Origin: Acanthaster planci | Lineage: Eukaryota; Echinodermata; Asteroidea; Valvatida; Acanthasteridae | Reading direction: 5' to 3' | Length of the DNA: 41,258 nucleotides | NCBI RefSeq assembly: GCF_001949145.1 | Contig: NW_019091373.1 | Coordinates: 2,592,014 to 2,633,271, forward strand | Shown: in pieces, positions 24,010-37,100 of the stretch | Numbering within the stretch: position 1 is the stretch's first letter | Layout: each line of letters begins with the position of its first letter | Notes under the pieces: generated by a model | What the model saw: only the letters and a program-made list of their open reading frames with translations | Told to the model about the DNA's origin: nothing | Databases searched by the model: none | Position numbers and translations under genes: made by a program

Positions 24010-25845
24010 AGCTAGTGATGTTTTTTTCAGCTCTTCAATCAGACTGAGAATACAGCATGAGCATACATGTACATGTATGTCGTAAGGGTATGCATGTATA
24101 TTTAAAATGCATCGATGAAATGGTAGCTTTATTTTGAGTTCCTTTCATCTTGATAATTCTGAACCTTTCAAAAATGTCTCTGTAATGGTAAGTAATAACA
24201 AGGAAATGATCTCCCAGACTTGCCCACAATCAAACCTTAAAAAAAAAAGAACATCCAACCATATAAGAAAAACAATTTAATTAAAACAAAGCAAAACTCA
24301 GAAAGTTGATATTGCCGATCTAAAAATGAATGCTGGCTTTTAGAAGTGTTTATTTCTCACAGTGTGGCTACACACATGATTTGATAGTGCACATAATGGA
24401 CCACTCCCCTCAACCTCCCTACTTTCGATTTGTTCAGTTGTTTTTTCCTCAGCATAGCTGCCGTGTTTCCCCAATGATTCAGGAAGATTTAAGAGGGGTA
24501 TGGCTTGGTTGCTTTATTTATGGTGTTGTTGGTTTATAAATGCCCAGGCCATGGAAAATTGATGAGGGCCCTCGCGCCATGCGGCAGTCGGTATTGAAAG
24601 TGATAGTCCTCAGCTCCTGTCAATAAAATTTAGCACTTGCAGTCTGTGCGCATTTGGGTTCCAGTGAATCACATGTTATTTCTCTCACTTACTTTGCATA
24701 CTTTGTATTTCTTCATACCTTATAAATGTACATGTGCCTGAACTGAAGCAAGCTGCATACTTACACTGATGGGGTGCACATACATGTACCTGTACACATT
24801 AAGCTATTACGGGTAATTTGCCGAGCAGGTCAGGACCTGTGGAGCAAATGAGTTTTCAATTTCAGAAATTAATGTTAACGAGTGCATTTATGTGCACATG
24901 CGGACGTGTGCATACATGCAAGTTGTGCTTTGTGCATTAATTTGATTGGTAAGAAATGAGAGTGTAATGAGCAATGAATGTGCAATGACTATCTTGTCCT
25001 TGAAAAATGATTGGACCACACAGGCATTACCAGTATACACCGGTGTGGAATAAAATCGCACAGTTTTGGTACATGTACATGTAGGTGAGTAAGAGTGGGT
25101 AACATGTATCATTTGGCTCTTATTGATGTATTTGTAAATGTACATGTATGTAAACTCAGAACATGCATGAGTCAAGTACATGTACATGTATACAAAAAAT
25201 ACAGCAGTGTGCTGCAGGCATTCGCGTACAGTTACATGTACAAGGCATATCAAAATATGCATGTGGGAGCCTACATGTACATGTACTTTGTATGTAGCCT
25301 CGAGAACCTGTTAACATTGACTTGGAAGCAGAGGGGAAAAAGAACATGTTAAAGTGACCCAGTCAATTAGGTGTGTCAGTTTCTTGCTACATGTAGATAG
25401 TCCTAGAGCCTACATGTACCATATTTGTGCCAGTGTTTGTTGCAGGTTCGTTGTAATTTGTGCAGAATTTCTGCCTGTTTCTGCCCCAACTACGGTACAC
25501 GTACATGTAAGCATGCTAAGTGGATTTCCAGAATGATGTTTTACCTTTTTGTTTTGTGTTTGGTATAATCACATTACATGTGCTCCAAGCCCAAGTTCCA
25601 CTCTCCTTTCCAGAAGGGGGGGTGGAACTTTTTATTGAACAATGGCCAGATGGGAAAAACTGTAATGCATACAAAAAGTACTACATGTAGTTTTTCACAT
25701 TGGTGACTGGACTCATCTATTGTATCTGTGGTTTGTGGTATATTCTTGTGGCAATATTTGGGTACATGGGCATACATGTATGTATGATGGGAAAGTTTGC
25801 AGGAAATTGTGTAACTAATAAAGCTGAACTTTCAGTTTTTAATTA

Positions 25846-25863
25846 TTTTTTTTTTTTTTTTTT
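25846..25863 (+). repeat. Poly-T tract
   Basis: An uninterrupted run of about 18 T in AKT intron 2. Confidence 0.85.
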
Positions 25864-27089
25864 ACAATTTCTCCAGGTATTTGTCTTAATTCTGTGTGAA
25901 ATCGGACAAAATTACTCGAGAATGCAGAAGTAGACTGATGATTCTAAATGGGTACCATAAACAAACACTCTGCCATTGCCATTGAAAAAAAAAATTCCTG
26001 GGAGATGCACTTGTAAAAAATTGTTGTCGTCCCTTGACAAGAAATGATGGATTGGTGTGTTGACACCCTGCGTGCAATTGGTTGCGATAGCATTGAAGTC
26101 CATGGCACTGTAAAAATCCCATAGGATCACCAGTTTCAAGATACTGGAATATTAATAATATTATGGATGTGGAGGAGCATGTGAGATTTTCATTATGTAT
26201 TTGAGCAGTCAGCACTGTGATGGACATGTTCACACCGATTAACTTTTGCATAAGGCAGGTTCCTCAAAATATGGACCATTAGATAATGTTCAACTTTGTG
26301 GGTTCATTTTTCCTGAAGTGAACAGCAGTGAATTTAATTTCCAATGTTTGATGTAATGATGGAAGTCATGGCAGATATCTGGAACAATGATAACCATGTC
26401 AACCTTTCAACTTAATTGGAGTTAATTAATGAAAGTCTCAAATGTTAGCAATTTTGAGGGACATGAACTCCCTGTTCAAATCCGAGCCAATAGAATTTAC
26501 TGATGAGTGATAATCCCTGAGGTTATTCTACACATATTTATATATGGTGAAAGGTGATAACATTTACACATATTAAAACCATAATCACGAATTAAAAAGG
26601 ACCTCTCACATTTAATCGGGTCCCGAAGTTGGCAGTCGCGAATGTCATTCGATTCATTAGTGTCAAACAAATTGACTGCAAAAAAAGCAAGTAAAATCCA
26701 TATATCAATGTACAACACAAGCTTTAAAAAAGAGTGCAAAAAAGCACCGCCAAACCATCATCCTTTTACAACTGGACCAATTACATTTTCTTCAAATATG
26801 TTCCCGAAAACTGCAGTCGAACTTACCGATCGTGGCAATTTTGCGGCTTGCATCAATCTCTGGCAGCGACGTTAGAGAAACATTTCGCTGCATCGTGGCC
26901 TGTTTGACCTTTGACATCAACTCAGATAGTGCGCCCTCTTTTTTATTCAATATTCATGAGTCCCTCCACAGAATGGCGACGCTCCACGATTTTTCTCTTC
27001 AGAACAATGTTTCTCAAAAGAAAATCCATCATTCTGAATGACGTTCGCAAAAAAATGACGTTCGAGACAAAATACGATTCATGATGAAA

Positions 27090-27368
27090 ATCTAATGCTC
27101 AGAGTTTTTAATTTTAATTTTATTTTGAGCGGAGTTATCTCCAAAATAACCGGCAAAATGAAAATCGTGCATAGAATTTTCAAGCACTACATGTGACAGC
27201 ATTTGTGGCATTCTCGAACGCCATGACGCCATATCTAATGCTCAGAGTTGTTAATTTTAATTTTATTTTGAGCGGAGTTATCTCCAAAATAACTGGCAAA
27301 ATGAAAATCGTGCATAGAATTTTCGAGCACTACATGTGACAGCATTTGTGGCATTCTCGAACGTCATG
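27090..27368 (+). repeat. Tandem duplication, 143-bp unit, two copies
   Basis: The copies at 27090-27232 and 27233-27368 both start TCTAATGCTCAGAGTT after one or two A/T bases and both run to CTCGAACG.CATG. Only a few substitutions separate them (for example CCGGCAAA and CTGGCAAA), so the duplication is recent or has been homogenised. Confidence 0.92.
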
Positions 27369-27379
27369 CAGTTTCTGTG

Positions 27380-27439
27380 AAAATTCTCCGTCATTAAAAT
27401 TCTGTCAAAATTCTCCAACGTCATCAAAATTCTGTCAAA
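27380..27439 (+). repeat. Short tandem repeat, 27-bp unit
   Basis: AAAATTCTCC, then GTCAT, then AAAATTCTGTC is repeated twice directly downstream of the 143-bp duplication, at a spacing of 27 bp. Confidence 0.75.
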
Positions 27440-28294
27440 TAAGACATTCGCAACGAACATATTGTACTCATTATAAATTTCAAAGTCAAATAATTTTTGG
27501 TGGTTGAAAGATACAAGACCTGGCAAATACTGTACCAGTATGTTGGTATAGTGAGAATGATTATAAACGGTAAGAGAATGAAGAGAGCCAAACGCTTCTC
27601 ATCATTTCCGTCAATTTTGTGCTCTTTTTTTGTGGCTTATATTTTTTAAAAAACATTTCTTAGGTGCTTTGAAATACATCAGTCAAAAAATATACTGAAT
27701 TCTCCTTCTTGTTGACAGAAGTTTTGAAATCAAGTCCTCTGGTGTAAACACTTTGATGTAAAACTTTAAATGAATTCAACTCCATTTGATTTGCACTGGT
27801 AGCCAACCAAATGTCCACCATGAGTGCATATTATGCCTAATTATCCCAATATAATCATTTTTATAAATCTGAAGGTGCTAATTTGTATTTTGCATGGTCA
27901 AAGTCACTCTTTTAGAAGTTTTGAAAAGATGACATCTGGAGTTGCATTTTGGTCCATTTTATGGAGAACATGCCATAAATTGATATAATTTTTCCTGCAG
28001 AAGGAATTGCTGATGTGGGATATATTTAGTGTTTTCAGTTTTTGCTATTTGTGTTCAAGATATATCTACATGTATTGCTGGGTAGGCCTGTTGATAAACA
28101 GGAGTTTAAAATCAACAACTTTCACTTTCTGGTTTTGGAATTTCATGATTGTAAAAGTTAAGAGAGGATTTATATTTACCCGTATGTACGTATTTTCATT
28201 ACTGGGTAATTTTCATTTTTTATAGTGTCCTCAAAAATAAAAAAAACGTTTTGCATATTTATTCATGTGCTATTTTTCTTCTTTTGTGCCACAG

Positions 28295-28412
28295 ACTGTC
28301 AATGCCAAGTGCTAGCCTCTGATAGGAAAGATAAGAACATATTTTACGTACGATGTTTACAATGGACTACCTTTGTGGATCGGACATTTCAAGTAGACTC
28401 TGCAACAGAGAG
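28295..28412 (+). CDS. AKT: AKT coding exon 3: C-terminal strands of the PH domain
   Basis: The exon follows TTTTGTGCCACAG and is followed by GTAAGA. Its 118 nt complete residues 73-111 and start codon 112, beginning with an Asp codon split over intron 2. RCLQWTT is unmistakably AKT. Arg92 matches human Arg86 (lipid binding). Trp96 matches human Trp80, the PH-kinase interface residue targeted by allosteric inhibitors. Cys76 and Cys93 keep the 17-residue spacing of human Cys60 and Cys77, which form a disulfide in the PH domain. The first residues, Asp-Cys, have no counterpart in human AKT1, so there is a two-residue insertion exactly at the junction. The stretch ASDRKDKNIFYV is divergent compared with vertebrates. 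The exon ends in phase 2. Confidence 0.93.
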
Positions 28413-30556
28413 GTAAGAAACTATTCGATTATTCCACAATTTTGTGTTACAGAGACACAATTGTGTAGCAGTTTTGCCCCTCCTGATGTTTAATTTATAA
28501 ACTGTGTACCCAGCGTTGTTCCACTGGCGTCCTGTTTTCTTCAGTGACCACACCCCTTTCGTGTACAAGTAGCTCCCAAGTCTTTGCCTGACCTCCTTAG
28601 CTATATTTGATGTCTAGAAATCGGGGTAGTAGTGAGAGGGATTTGCAGGGACTGACTCTCCCATTGTGTAATTGTTATCACTGGAATCACTGTAATATCT
28701 ATGTTTGCCAAGAAAATACATGTACTCTTGGTATTCCTGCGAGCACACTTTCCTCATGTAGAGTAGGAAGTACCTAAATAGGATTTCCCATTCTAATCAA
28801 ATGTTTGCTCAGCTTTTTACAGTATATCTACTGGAACCGATGTGCATGGACAGGCATTTTAGACATCTGTAGAGCACATTTAACTCCAGGGAATTCTTCC
28901 ATCCATTAATCTTGTGTCAAATTTGCCAGATTATTCAATGCATGCCACAACATGTGTGAGTGGAAAAACTACATGTACATGTCGGCTGTCACTGCTTGCC
29001 ATACATGGACATGGACATTTTCCAGTCCTTCATTTTAAAGGAGCGCGATCGCGCAGGCACTCCAACTGCACTCCTCAACACTCCTAAAGGAAGGTAAAAA
29101 ATTGTGCCCTTAAAAAAACACTTTACAAATAACAAACGATATAGCAAACACAGTGGATGACATCACCAAAAAAAACCTGTGATTTGTTTGTTATGTAACT
29201 TATGATTTCATATTTATCCTGCCGCGACTTTCATACGTAGGGCTATAATTCTTGTACTAATATATTACGATCAATGCATTGCGAATGCAGCCTGCTTTCA
29301 GACCGGCCAGCCAGCCCTGCACGAACGTGTAGCATGCACGCTGTACATGTACATGTACACGTACATATGCTTGCATGTACATGTACCTGTATGTCACGCA
29401 CTGTTTCGCTGTATCGGTACATGGTACAGTCTGTTACATGCTTATATTGGTCAGTAAAAAGTTTTCAGTGACAAGAGAGGCAATCAGTATCGATCTTCTT
29501 TATGTGGTGCTTAAGCTGAAAGTGGTGCGCCATAAGCTTTGGTTGTCATGAAAATGTTGCTCTGTGCATACATACAGCATGTGTGACCATTGAATTTGAG
29601 CAGGAAACCCCTCCAGCGTGTCGGACCGTAATCATACGTAAACACTGTCATGTTCGCACATGTGTGCACATGTGTTGGTTTGACGTTTTCCTATTTTGAT
29701 TGAGGTGGGTTTGTTACAGTCTGCATCAACTGAACAAAGTTGCAAGTGCAGTTGAAACTTTCAAATCCCTTTCCGGCTCTTTTTTGAAAGAAATGCCCAA
29801 ATCAGGATGAAAAAGGTTCACTTTCACTTTGATTTAAATTAAAGTTACATGTACATGGCGTACTACTGTGTTGAATTGTAGGTTGAAACTTACATGTAAC
29901 ATTAGTTAGTCAGGCTTGAATAGTGTATTTTTAATTTGGTAGTATAAAATGCCGTATCAAATTTAAAAAAAGCACTGAGACAATGTGTGTATCATAAATC
30001 TTTTCTAACTGAATTAAAACTAAATTAATTTTAAAAGTTGTCCCAAGAACATCATAAACCATCAGAGAAAGTAGAACAATATACACTGTGCATGTAGACC
30101 GTCAGGGTACAAACAATTGTCTGACCTCATTTCCACTTCTTCCAATTGGTTTATTTTTTAAGGGGAGTGATTTGCTCTCCTGAGAGATTTGAGGAGAGCG
30201 ATTTATACATGTACATGTAGCTCTCCTGGATTTTCTTCAAATGAAGGACTGATGTTCGAACTGTGTACATCTTCCCGGTACGGTACAGGTACATGTACCC
30301 AGGTACATGCACATGTGTATAGAGGCCTTTTCACATGAGTGCTGAAAACAGGGGTCCCGAGCGATGAAATTGCATCGATCATATATGTACATGTACTGTA
30401 CATATACCTTGTGTAAAATGTTACCCTGTCACCAATTAAAAGGGACCCTGTTCATCACAGGGAGCCAGACTGCCTGCATTGATGCGAAGTCACTGTGTCA
30501 CTGTTTATCACTGCGATTGGTTATGTGAATGTACATGTACATGTAAAGCATGCAAT

Positions 30557-30587
30557 ATTTATTTATTTGTTTATTTATTTGTTTATT
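30557..30587 (+). repeat. Tetranucleotide microsatellite (TTTA/TTTG)n
   Basis: About seven units of TTTA with TTTG variants. Confidence 0.85.
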
Positions 30588-31908
30588 ATCATGCTGCTAA
30601 TGTGTCTGCTTGGGAAGCCGATGACTGAAAAATGCCAGTACTGTTACAAAATCAAGTCACAAAATCTAGAAGACAGGTGCATACGTGTAGCTAATGCAGC
30701 CTACATGTATGTTTCATTGTCGCTGAATTCGTGCACAAGTGCTTGTGGAAACTTGCCAAAAAAAGCAAAAAACAACCATACACGTGTATATATATTTTGC
30801 AGGAAAACTGCCGGTACGCAATAATGCAGGGTACATTGGGGCACAGTTTTATGGAACTTCAAATGAATTTGGGTTGAAGGGGTTAAAGATTTAGCTTCAA
30901 GCAAAACAGACTCTTAAAACACCCATATAATGACAATACATGTATTTGGTATATGAGACCAACTTCATGTACATGTACATGTATCAGCACAAGCCCATGC
31001 ACATGTGATTGGGGCAAAATGGTTCATTTCAAGTACTGGTATCACTTTACTTTAAAAAACTTACTGCATTGGCCCTTTAACTAAACACCTGTTTATTACA
31101 ACCTGTTAGATTGTAAACTGTACCTGTAAACATGTAGATGTATCGTGTATAAATACTATACTGTGTAAACTTTCATCTTCGGAAGCTTTAAATAACATGC
31201 ATTGATTGCATGCAGTGATTGTTGTACAGGTCCTTCCTTCAAACTTTTGCGAATTTCTTGCGATTACAACCGGAATTGGTCATGTGAACGCGAAGTGTGC
31301 AATTTCCGCAAGGATCCGGTAGCTTGTGATGAAAAATTGAAGTAAAAATAGTTTGTGTTCAAAAATTTGCTCCCTGCAAGTGCAGTATTTGTATTTGTGG
31401 GAAAACTACATGTCACCCACTGTATATCACCAATGAACCACCAAAGCAAAGAAAATTGAAAGACGGCCAAATTCTTGCAGTCCAGTAATACATGTAACAA
31501 ACATCAGAGTTTTGTCCGAAAATGATGTCACATGTTTGCTCATAAATATGCAAATAACATAAAATATTAAAACACTGAAAACAAGTTGTGAGTGTTACAC
31601 AAGGACTGCATTGAAAAAAAAAGACAAAAAACAGCATGGCACACCCACGACCCTTTAATGTCGTAATGCACATGGAAAAATAGAAGTGAAACTTCACAAG
31701 AGCAACTATAGATATGTATGGCTTGATACATGTACATGTAGGCCTACCGGCAGCTGTATGGTATGTCTTATTTCTTGTACATACATGTGTACTTGTTCAA
31801 GTCAACAAGCTTAATAAGCCACTTGCGAGTTAAATTTGAATAAAATCTGGTACACTGTGTTATCGTATTGCACAGAAACGTAACAATTTGAATTCCCCAG
31901 ACTGAAGA

Positions 31909-32089
31909 CACTGTTGCTATACCTCATGATTCGGGGCAAGCTTTTGCATAGCGACCACTATTTCTGGAATGGACTGGTTCCGCTGTGCCCTTCTTATCCA
32001 TTGAGAACAGCGTATTGTTGCAAGGCATCTCTTACGTACACTGTAACTAAGCAAAAGCTTGTCCTGAATCACAAGGTATAGCAACAGTG
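31909..32089. mobile_element. MITE-like element, 181 bp, 39-bp inverted ends
   Basis: The left end 31909-31947 starts CACTGTTGCTATACC. It matches the reverse complement of 32051-32089 at 35 of 39 positions. The interior (about 100 bp) is non-coding. No target duplication is obvious next to the ends. Confidence 0.65.
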
Positions 32090-34135
32090 GTTTTAGTATG
32101 GAGAATTCAAGTTTTTATGTTCACGTGAATTTGGAGAACTCAGTGTACCAGATTTTATTCAAATTTGACTTGCAAATGGCTTATTGTCATCCAGGTATTC
32201 ATGCAGCACAAGGTACATGTACATGTACGTATGGTACTGTGCACGCACCGTACAGCAGTGCTGTGCTTCCCCAACATAGAAATTCACATACATGTACCGG
32301 TATGTATGAGCAACATGGATGCACCCTGCTCTCCCTTTTCTCGTCTTTACCTGTCATTATTATAATCGCGGTGCGGTTTGGGACAAACAAGAACCCAGGC
32401 ACCAGTCAGTCAGTGACTCATAATATGAGTGCCGAGCCATTTGGCAGTGCATCACACACATGAATGTGCAGCCGGGGGATGATGGTACAGTCACTCCCTC
32501 CCAACTGCTCTGCTCAGAGTAGTAAACAACACGGCCAGACAGAAATATAATATTGTTTCTGTGCCAGGATCACGGTTTCCTCCGTTCCTCCCTAGTTGCA
32601 TCTTTTACACTGGCAAGGAGTGGGTTACTCCAGTTTGATATACGGACATACATGTACATGTAGGTAGTGCTAGTAACTGAAGTCAAAGGGTAATACAGCG
32701 GCTCTTCACAGCTGGTGTGGCAGTTGTTTTCCTGATAAGGGAGGTCATTTTTCCCCCCAATATTCTACGCAGGACATGGTGTGCAGTTGGAAACAGAACC
32801 TCACACCGCAAGTACTCGTACAAAGTACATACTGTACATGTACATGTACTCTGCATTCCCAAACATTTCATGAAATCTAGTTCTCATCAATCAAGCATTT
32901 TTACATGTCCAAATTTCGAGCAAAACTGGGACATCTGTTCCCACAGCAGATTGATGTGCCCCTTGCATTGAAAAACGAGGTGGTCTGTTCTGCAGGCTTT
33001 GATGGACATGTGCCTGGTACAAGTACATACTGTACATGTGTATAATTTGGGTTGGAAGTAACCAAATGTACAGTGTGTAGCCTCGCCCTTTTAACAGGTC
33101 AACAGTACATGTGTACATGTACAGTGTACATGCCTGCAATATCAGCAGTGGTACCCGTATTTCAAATACATATAGGCCTACATGTAGTACATGTACAATG
33201 TACGTGTATTGGTACATGGACATGTGTATAGGCCAACATACATGTGCATGTACATGTACCCTACATGCATGTGCTACGGATGTTCCTAGCGGTGGTTGAT
33301 TGAACTACTGTACATGTATGCAGTCCCGTGTTCAGAACTTCATACCGTGGTACGTGTACTGGTACACAACATGTATACATGTACAATGTACATATACACA
33401 CATCCTACATGTACATGTACTTGTATAATTATTCACTATGAAAACATCTCTATTCCTTCCACTCCATTGTGGATTTTCACTTTATTTATCTGTGATTATG
33501 GAATGAATTTCAGTTATTTCTCTGCATTGAATATTGGCTTGGGTCATGGTCACTTTCTGGTACATGTACATGTTTTTAAATGGACGGTCAATCATTGTGT
33601 AACACCTACATGCACAAGATCTGTGTTTATGGGGGGGAGGGGCTGTGTTTTGTTGCAGAAGGGATGTGCATGTACCAGTAGCTAGAGCCAGGGTCTCTGT
33701 TTCATGTGTAAATGGTACATGTACATTTACATATACATGTACAGGTGTACGTGTGCATTCAGTTGTAACCTGTATAATACCGGTACATACATGTTGGTCC
33801 CACATGTCTACACTTCATCAGATTTACACATACATGTACCTTCTGATATAGATTCTCTTCATAATGTTTTGGTTAGACTGCATGGTGCAAATGCATCTGA
33901 ATTCATTGGATGTCTGTTTTCTAGTACTAGTACATGTACATGTATGTACCCCAAGAAACCAGCTAATAGAGATCGGTACCACAAAATGAAGTGTTCATTT
34001 AGCTTAGTAATTGAACATGTACTCTGTAATTTTTGAAATGATTTTCACAATTTCTGGTTTTGTATTCTTTGTTTCTTTGTGTACAGAATACAAGTTATTA
34101 GGGACCATTAGAAATGGTCTGTGTCCGGGATACAC

Positions 34136-34174
34136 GTACCGGTATCCCGTGTACCGATATCCCGTGTACCGGTA
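34136..34174 (+). repeat. 15-bp tandem repeat GTACCGGTATCCCGT
   Basis: About 2.6 copies with one substitution (CCGATATC for CCGGTATC). It contains the same CCGGTA core that accompanies many TACATG tracts nearby. Confidence 0.8.
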
Positions 34175-37100
34175 CGGCCTGGAAACACTAGGTAGTTAAC
34201 TCACGACTATATGTACATGTACATGTATGATGTATATGTAGGGTTTTGAAATAACAGCACAAAACAGCGATATAGAGCCGTACAATTTTTCTGAGCTGCA
34301 TATACCGTTACTGGTACATGTAACCCACATCTGCACCATTTGTAAATGTCCCTGTTAAAAGAAAACCGTATATGTACCAGCATGCATCTTTAGAGGATGC
34401 TGGTACATTGTACTTCAGTTTTTTGTATATTCATATGCATGTACGGTACCGGTAGGTGGTTGTAGTCTGGGTGATCCAGGTGAAAGAAACATACATTGTA
34501 CCAGCAGATGTAACGATCAAGGGCCTATGTTTCTATGTTTCCCGGGCAACATGTGCGACCTACATGTACATGTAGGGCAAGGACAAAATTGACTGGATGA
34601 TTGCTGCCCTTAAGTGCCTGCCGTTGTTACTCTGGTCAGTTCCCTAGTCTGTAGGCAAATTGTCATCACAGGGTTTCAAAATACATGTACGTGCTTTTCA
34701 CAGAAACTAATCATGTTGGGCAGTGATGCTGGAAAAACAATGGAGATTAATCCTACCGGTAGCGTTTCTCATTCCTTCACCTTTTAGAGGAAGGAGGACT
34801 GTTTGGGTTGACAAGATACAATTTAGCATGGCAATAGATACATGTACATGTACTCATATACGTATTTCATGAATGATAACTTTTTAAGTGAGTGGTTATT
34901 CCGTATTATACCCCAAAGAACGAAGTTACAAAGGTGTCAGTCTGTTACCAAGACAACATACACTGTACATGTACATGTATGGTAGATGTAGCTTTACTTT
35001 ATTTTGGCACAGTCCAAATGTCAAAAGAAATGTTTGTGATGGGGGGACACTTCCAACAAAGAAACAGCACTCGAGTTTAGGTCCAAATTTACCACCACCA
35101 TATGACGGAAAAGATTCACTGTGAAAATCTCCTCCAACATGGCTAGTTTTTTACCCACAGAATTATCTTTCGTTAGGGTATCAAACTGGCCTGGACGATG
35201 GAGTACCACCACGGTATTGCTTTTTTTTTCCCCCCTCTCCAAATGTTTTTCACAGACTCGGTGGATGGAGCCCCGCATGCCCAGAGGGCGAAGATTATAC
35301 AACCTGCACTAAACTGATCAATAGATTACGGGGGGGGAGTAAATATGAAATTAGTGCCTAGTCTGCATTGGGGAGTCTGCACAAATTAAATGGAAGTGAA
35401 ATGCAAGACAGTAAATCCATATTGGCAGGCTGGAGGTTGCAGTATCGGCTGTCATGTTTTTCCAATAACACACAAACAGAGCTGACAATACCTGTCATGC
35501 AAACAAACAGGAAAAAACTGCACTGGAGATTAAATTTCACAAATGCTTGTGTGCGTACGGTATCTGTCTGATGTTTTTTAAAAACAAATTATAGCATTGT
35601 TTCATGTGCGTTTCATTTTATGAGTAAGCAAGGTCATGGGAAGAGTCGCGCAGTTTCAGATTTCAGCAGGAACCTCAGTTTTTGTTGATACTTCAATGAA
35701 AGTGTTGAAATGATGGGATTGAATGAAGGTAGGAAACGCATCCAATTCGATCAAGCCATGCCTAGTAGAAAAAATGTCCAAACATATACATGTACATGTA
35801 TACAACAGGAAGGAGGTAATTTACAGTAATAAGTTGGAACATGTGTTTGTACATGTAGATGGCGTTTATTTCTGTTCTCAGTGTTCACACATAAGCAAAT
35901 ATTTGTAGGCACATGTACATGTAATACCTAATGGGAGGACTGTACGTCTTTGTACCATACAAACAAAGCAGGCATGCATGGGATAGGACCTTATTTATGA
36001 CACTGATTTATGAAGCTGTTTCAAATGTATGGCAACTGAAAATCGGGAAAACAGGATGCTGTATTTCACCCACACATGCACTCGTCTGTCTGGATATTTT
36101 AAAAAGTCGCTTTTAAAAACCATGCAAACCAAAACAAACGTGATATATACGTGTACATGTACCCATACATGTACTAAAGCAAATGGAGTTAAGAGATGGA
36201 AGTACATTGCTTCCATGTGCTGCATGGAGGCAATATACTAGTACAATGTACTCGTACATGCAGTGCTGTTTGCACAGCATCAAAAAACATTGTCGGCTGT
36301 AAATTTGTAAATGTTCTTTTTTTTTTCCTTCAGCGGGAATCCTGGGCGACACATGCCCAGGGTTGGTTGGACCAGCAGACCTGCAACGCGCCGCGTTTTT
36401 TAATCTTTGCACATGGGGGGGGGAGAGACAGAGTATCGGGCAGAATTGATTAGCCAGGCGTACGGACGGCAAAAGGAAATCCCGGCTTCCTGTGGGCTTG
36501 GGAAAAAAACAAAGTCTGTGGCCGAGGGACGTAAACAAGCCCAGGTTTTTTTTTCTCTACCTCTCTCTCTGTTTTGTTGGTGCCTGGGAATATGGAAGGG
36601 GTTGGGGGTCAACGATGGGTGAATGTTGTTGTGTTGTCATTCCTGTGGAAGCGAGAAAAGGGTTGCTGATGCAGCACCTGCCACTGATTAATTTGTTCTC
36701 AATGAAAAGTGAAGTCGGTGATTTGATTGGTTACCTGTGCTCAGGTTTATGCAGGCGTGAGATTTCTCAGCTTTTTAGCTGATTTCAGCTGTTTTTGTTA
36801 TGAATTTCAGCTTTTTTTCCTTACTGACTGTGTACAAAAGTATAGGAGATTTTCACAGTTCAGCTTCTTTATGCTTTTTTTTAAAGTTAATTTCAGCTAT
36901 TTTATCAGTGGTCAATCTCACCTCTGTTTATAGTACTCTGTATACCAGACCATTTGTTCGCAGGGTCTGTAGTACCTGTAATTTCAATAACAGGTACTTG
37001 TTTGTCTTTTCGGGGGTAGGGGTGTTCTCTGTAATCTGCTCCGAGTGGAACAAAAGAGAGCGTGTTTTTTAGGTCCTCACTGCATAAGCACGCGTTTATA

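Larger units (their letters stand above)
19560..25800. repeat. Dispersed (TACATG)n / CCGGTAC tracts in AKT intron 2
   Basis: Dozens of runs such as GTACATGTACATGTAC are scattered through this segment, often next to CCGGTAC or ACCGGTA. The longest clean run is at about 21034-21064 (five hexamer units). Others stand near 22310-22332, 24063-24079, 25070-25083 and 25177-25192. Confidence 0.85.
17970..28294 (+). other. AKT: AKT intron 2 (about 10.3 kb)
   Basis: A GT-AG intron, phase 1, from GTGAGT to TGCCACAG. It is non-coding as far as I can see. It carries many ACATGTAC tracts (densest at 19560-22500 and 24700-25800), a pentanucleotide repeat, two tandem duplications and a tRNA-like fragment, each listed separately. 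Open frames within it translate mostly into periodic Met/Tyr/Cys/Thr or His/Val strings made by the microsatellite. Confidence 0.88.
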
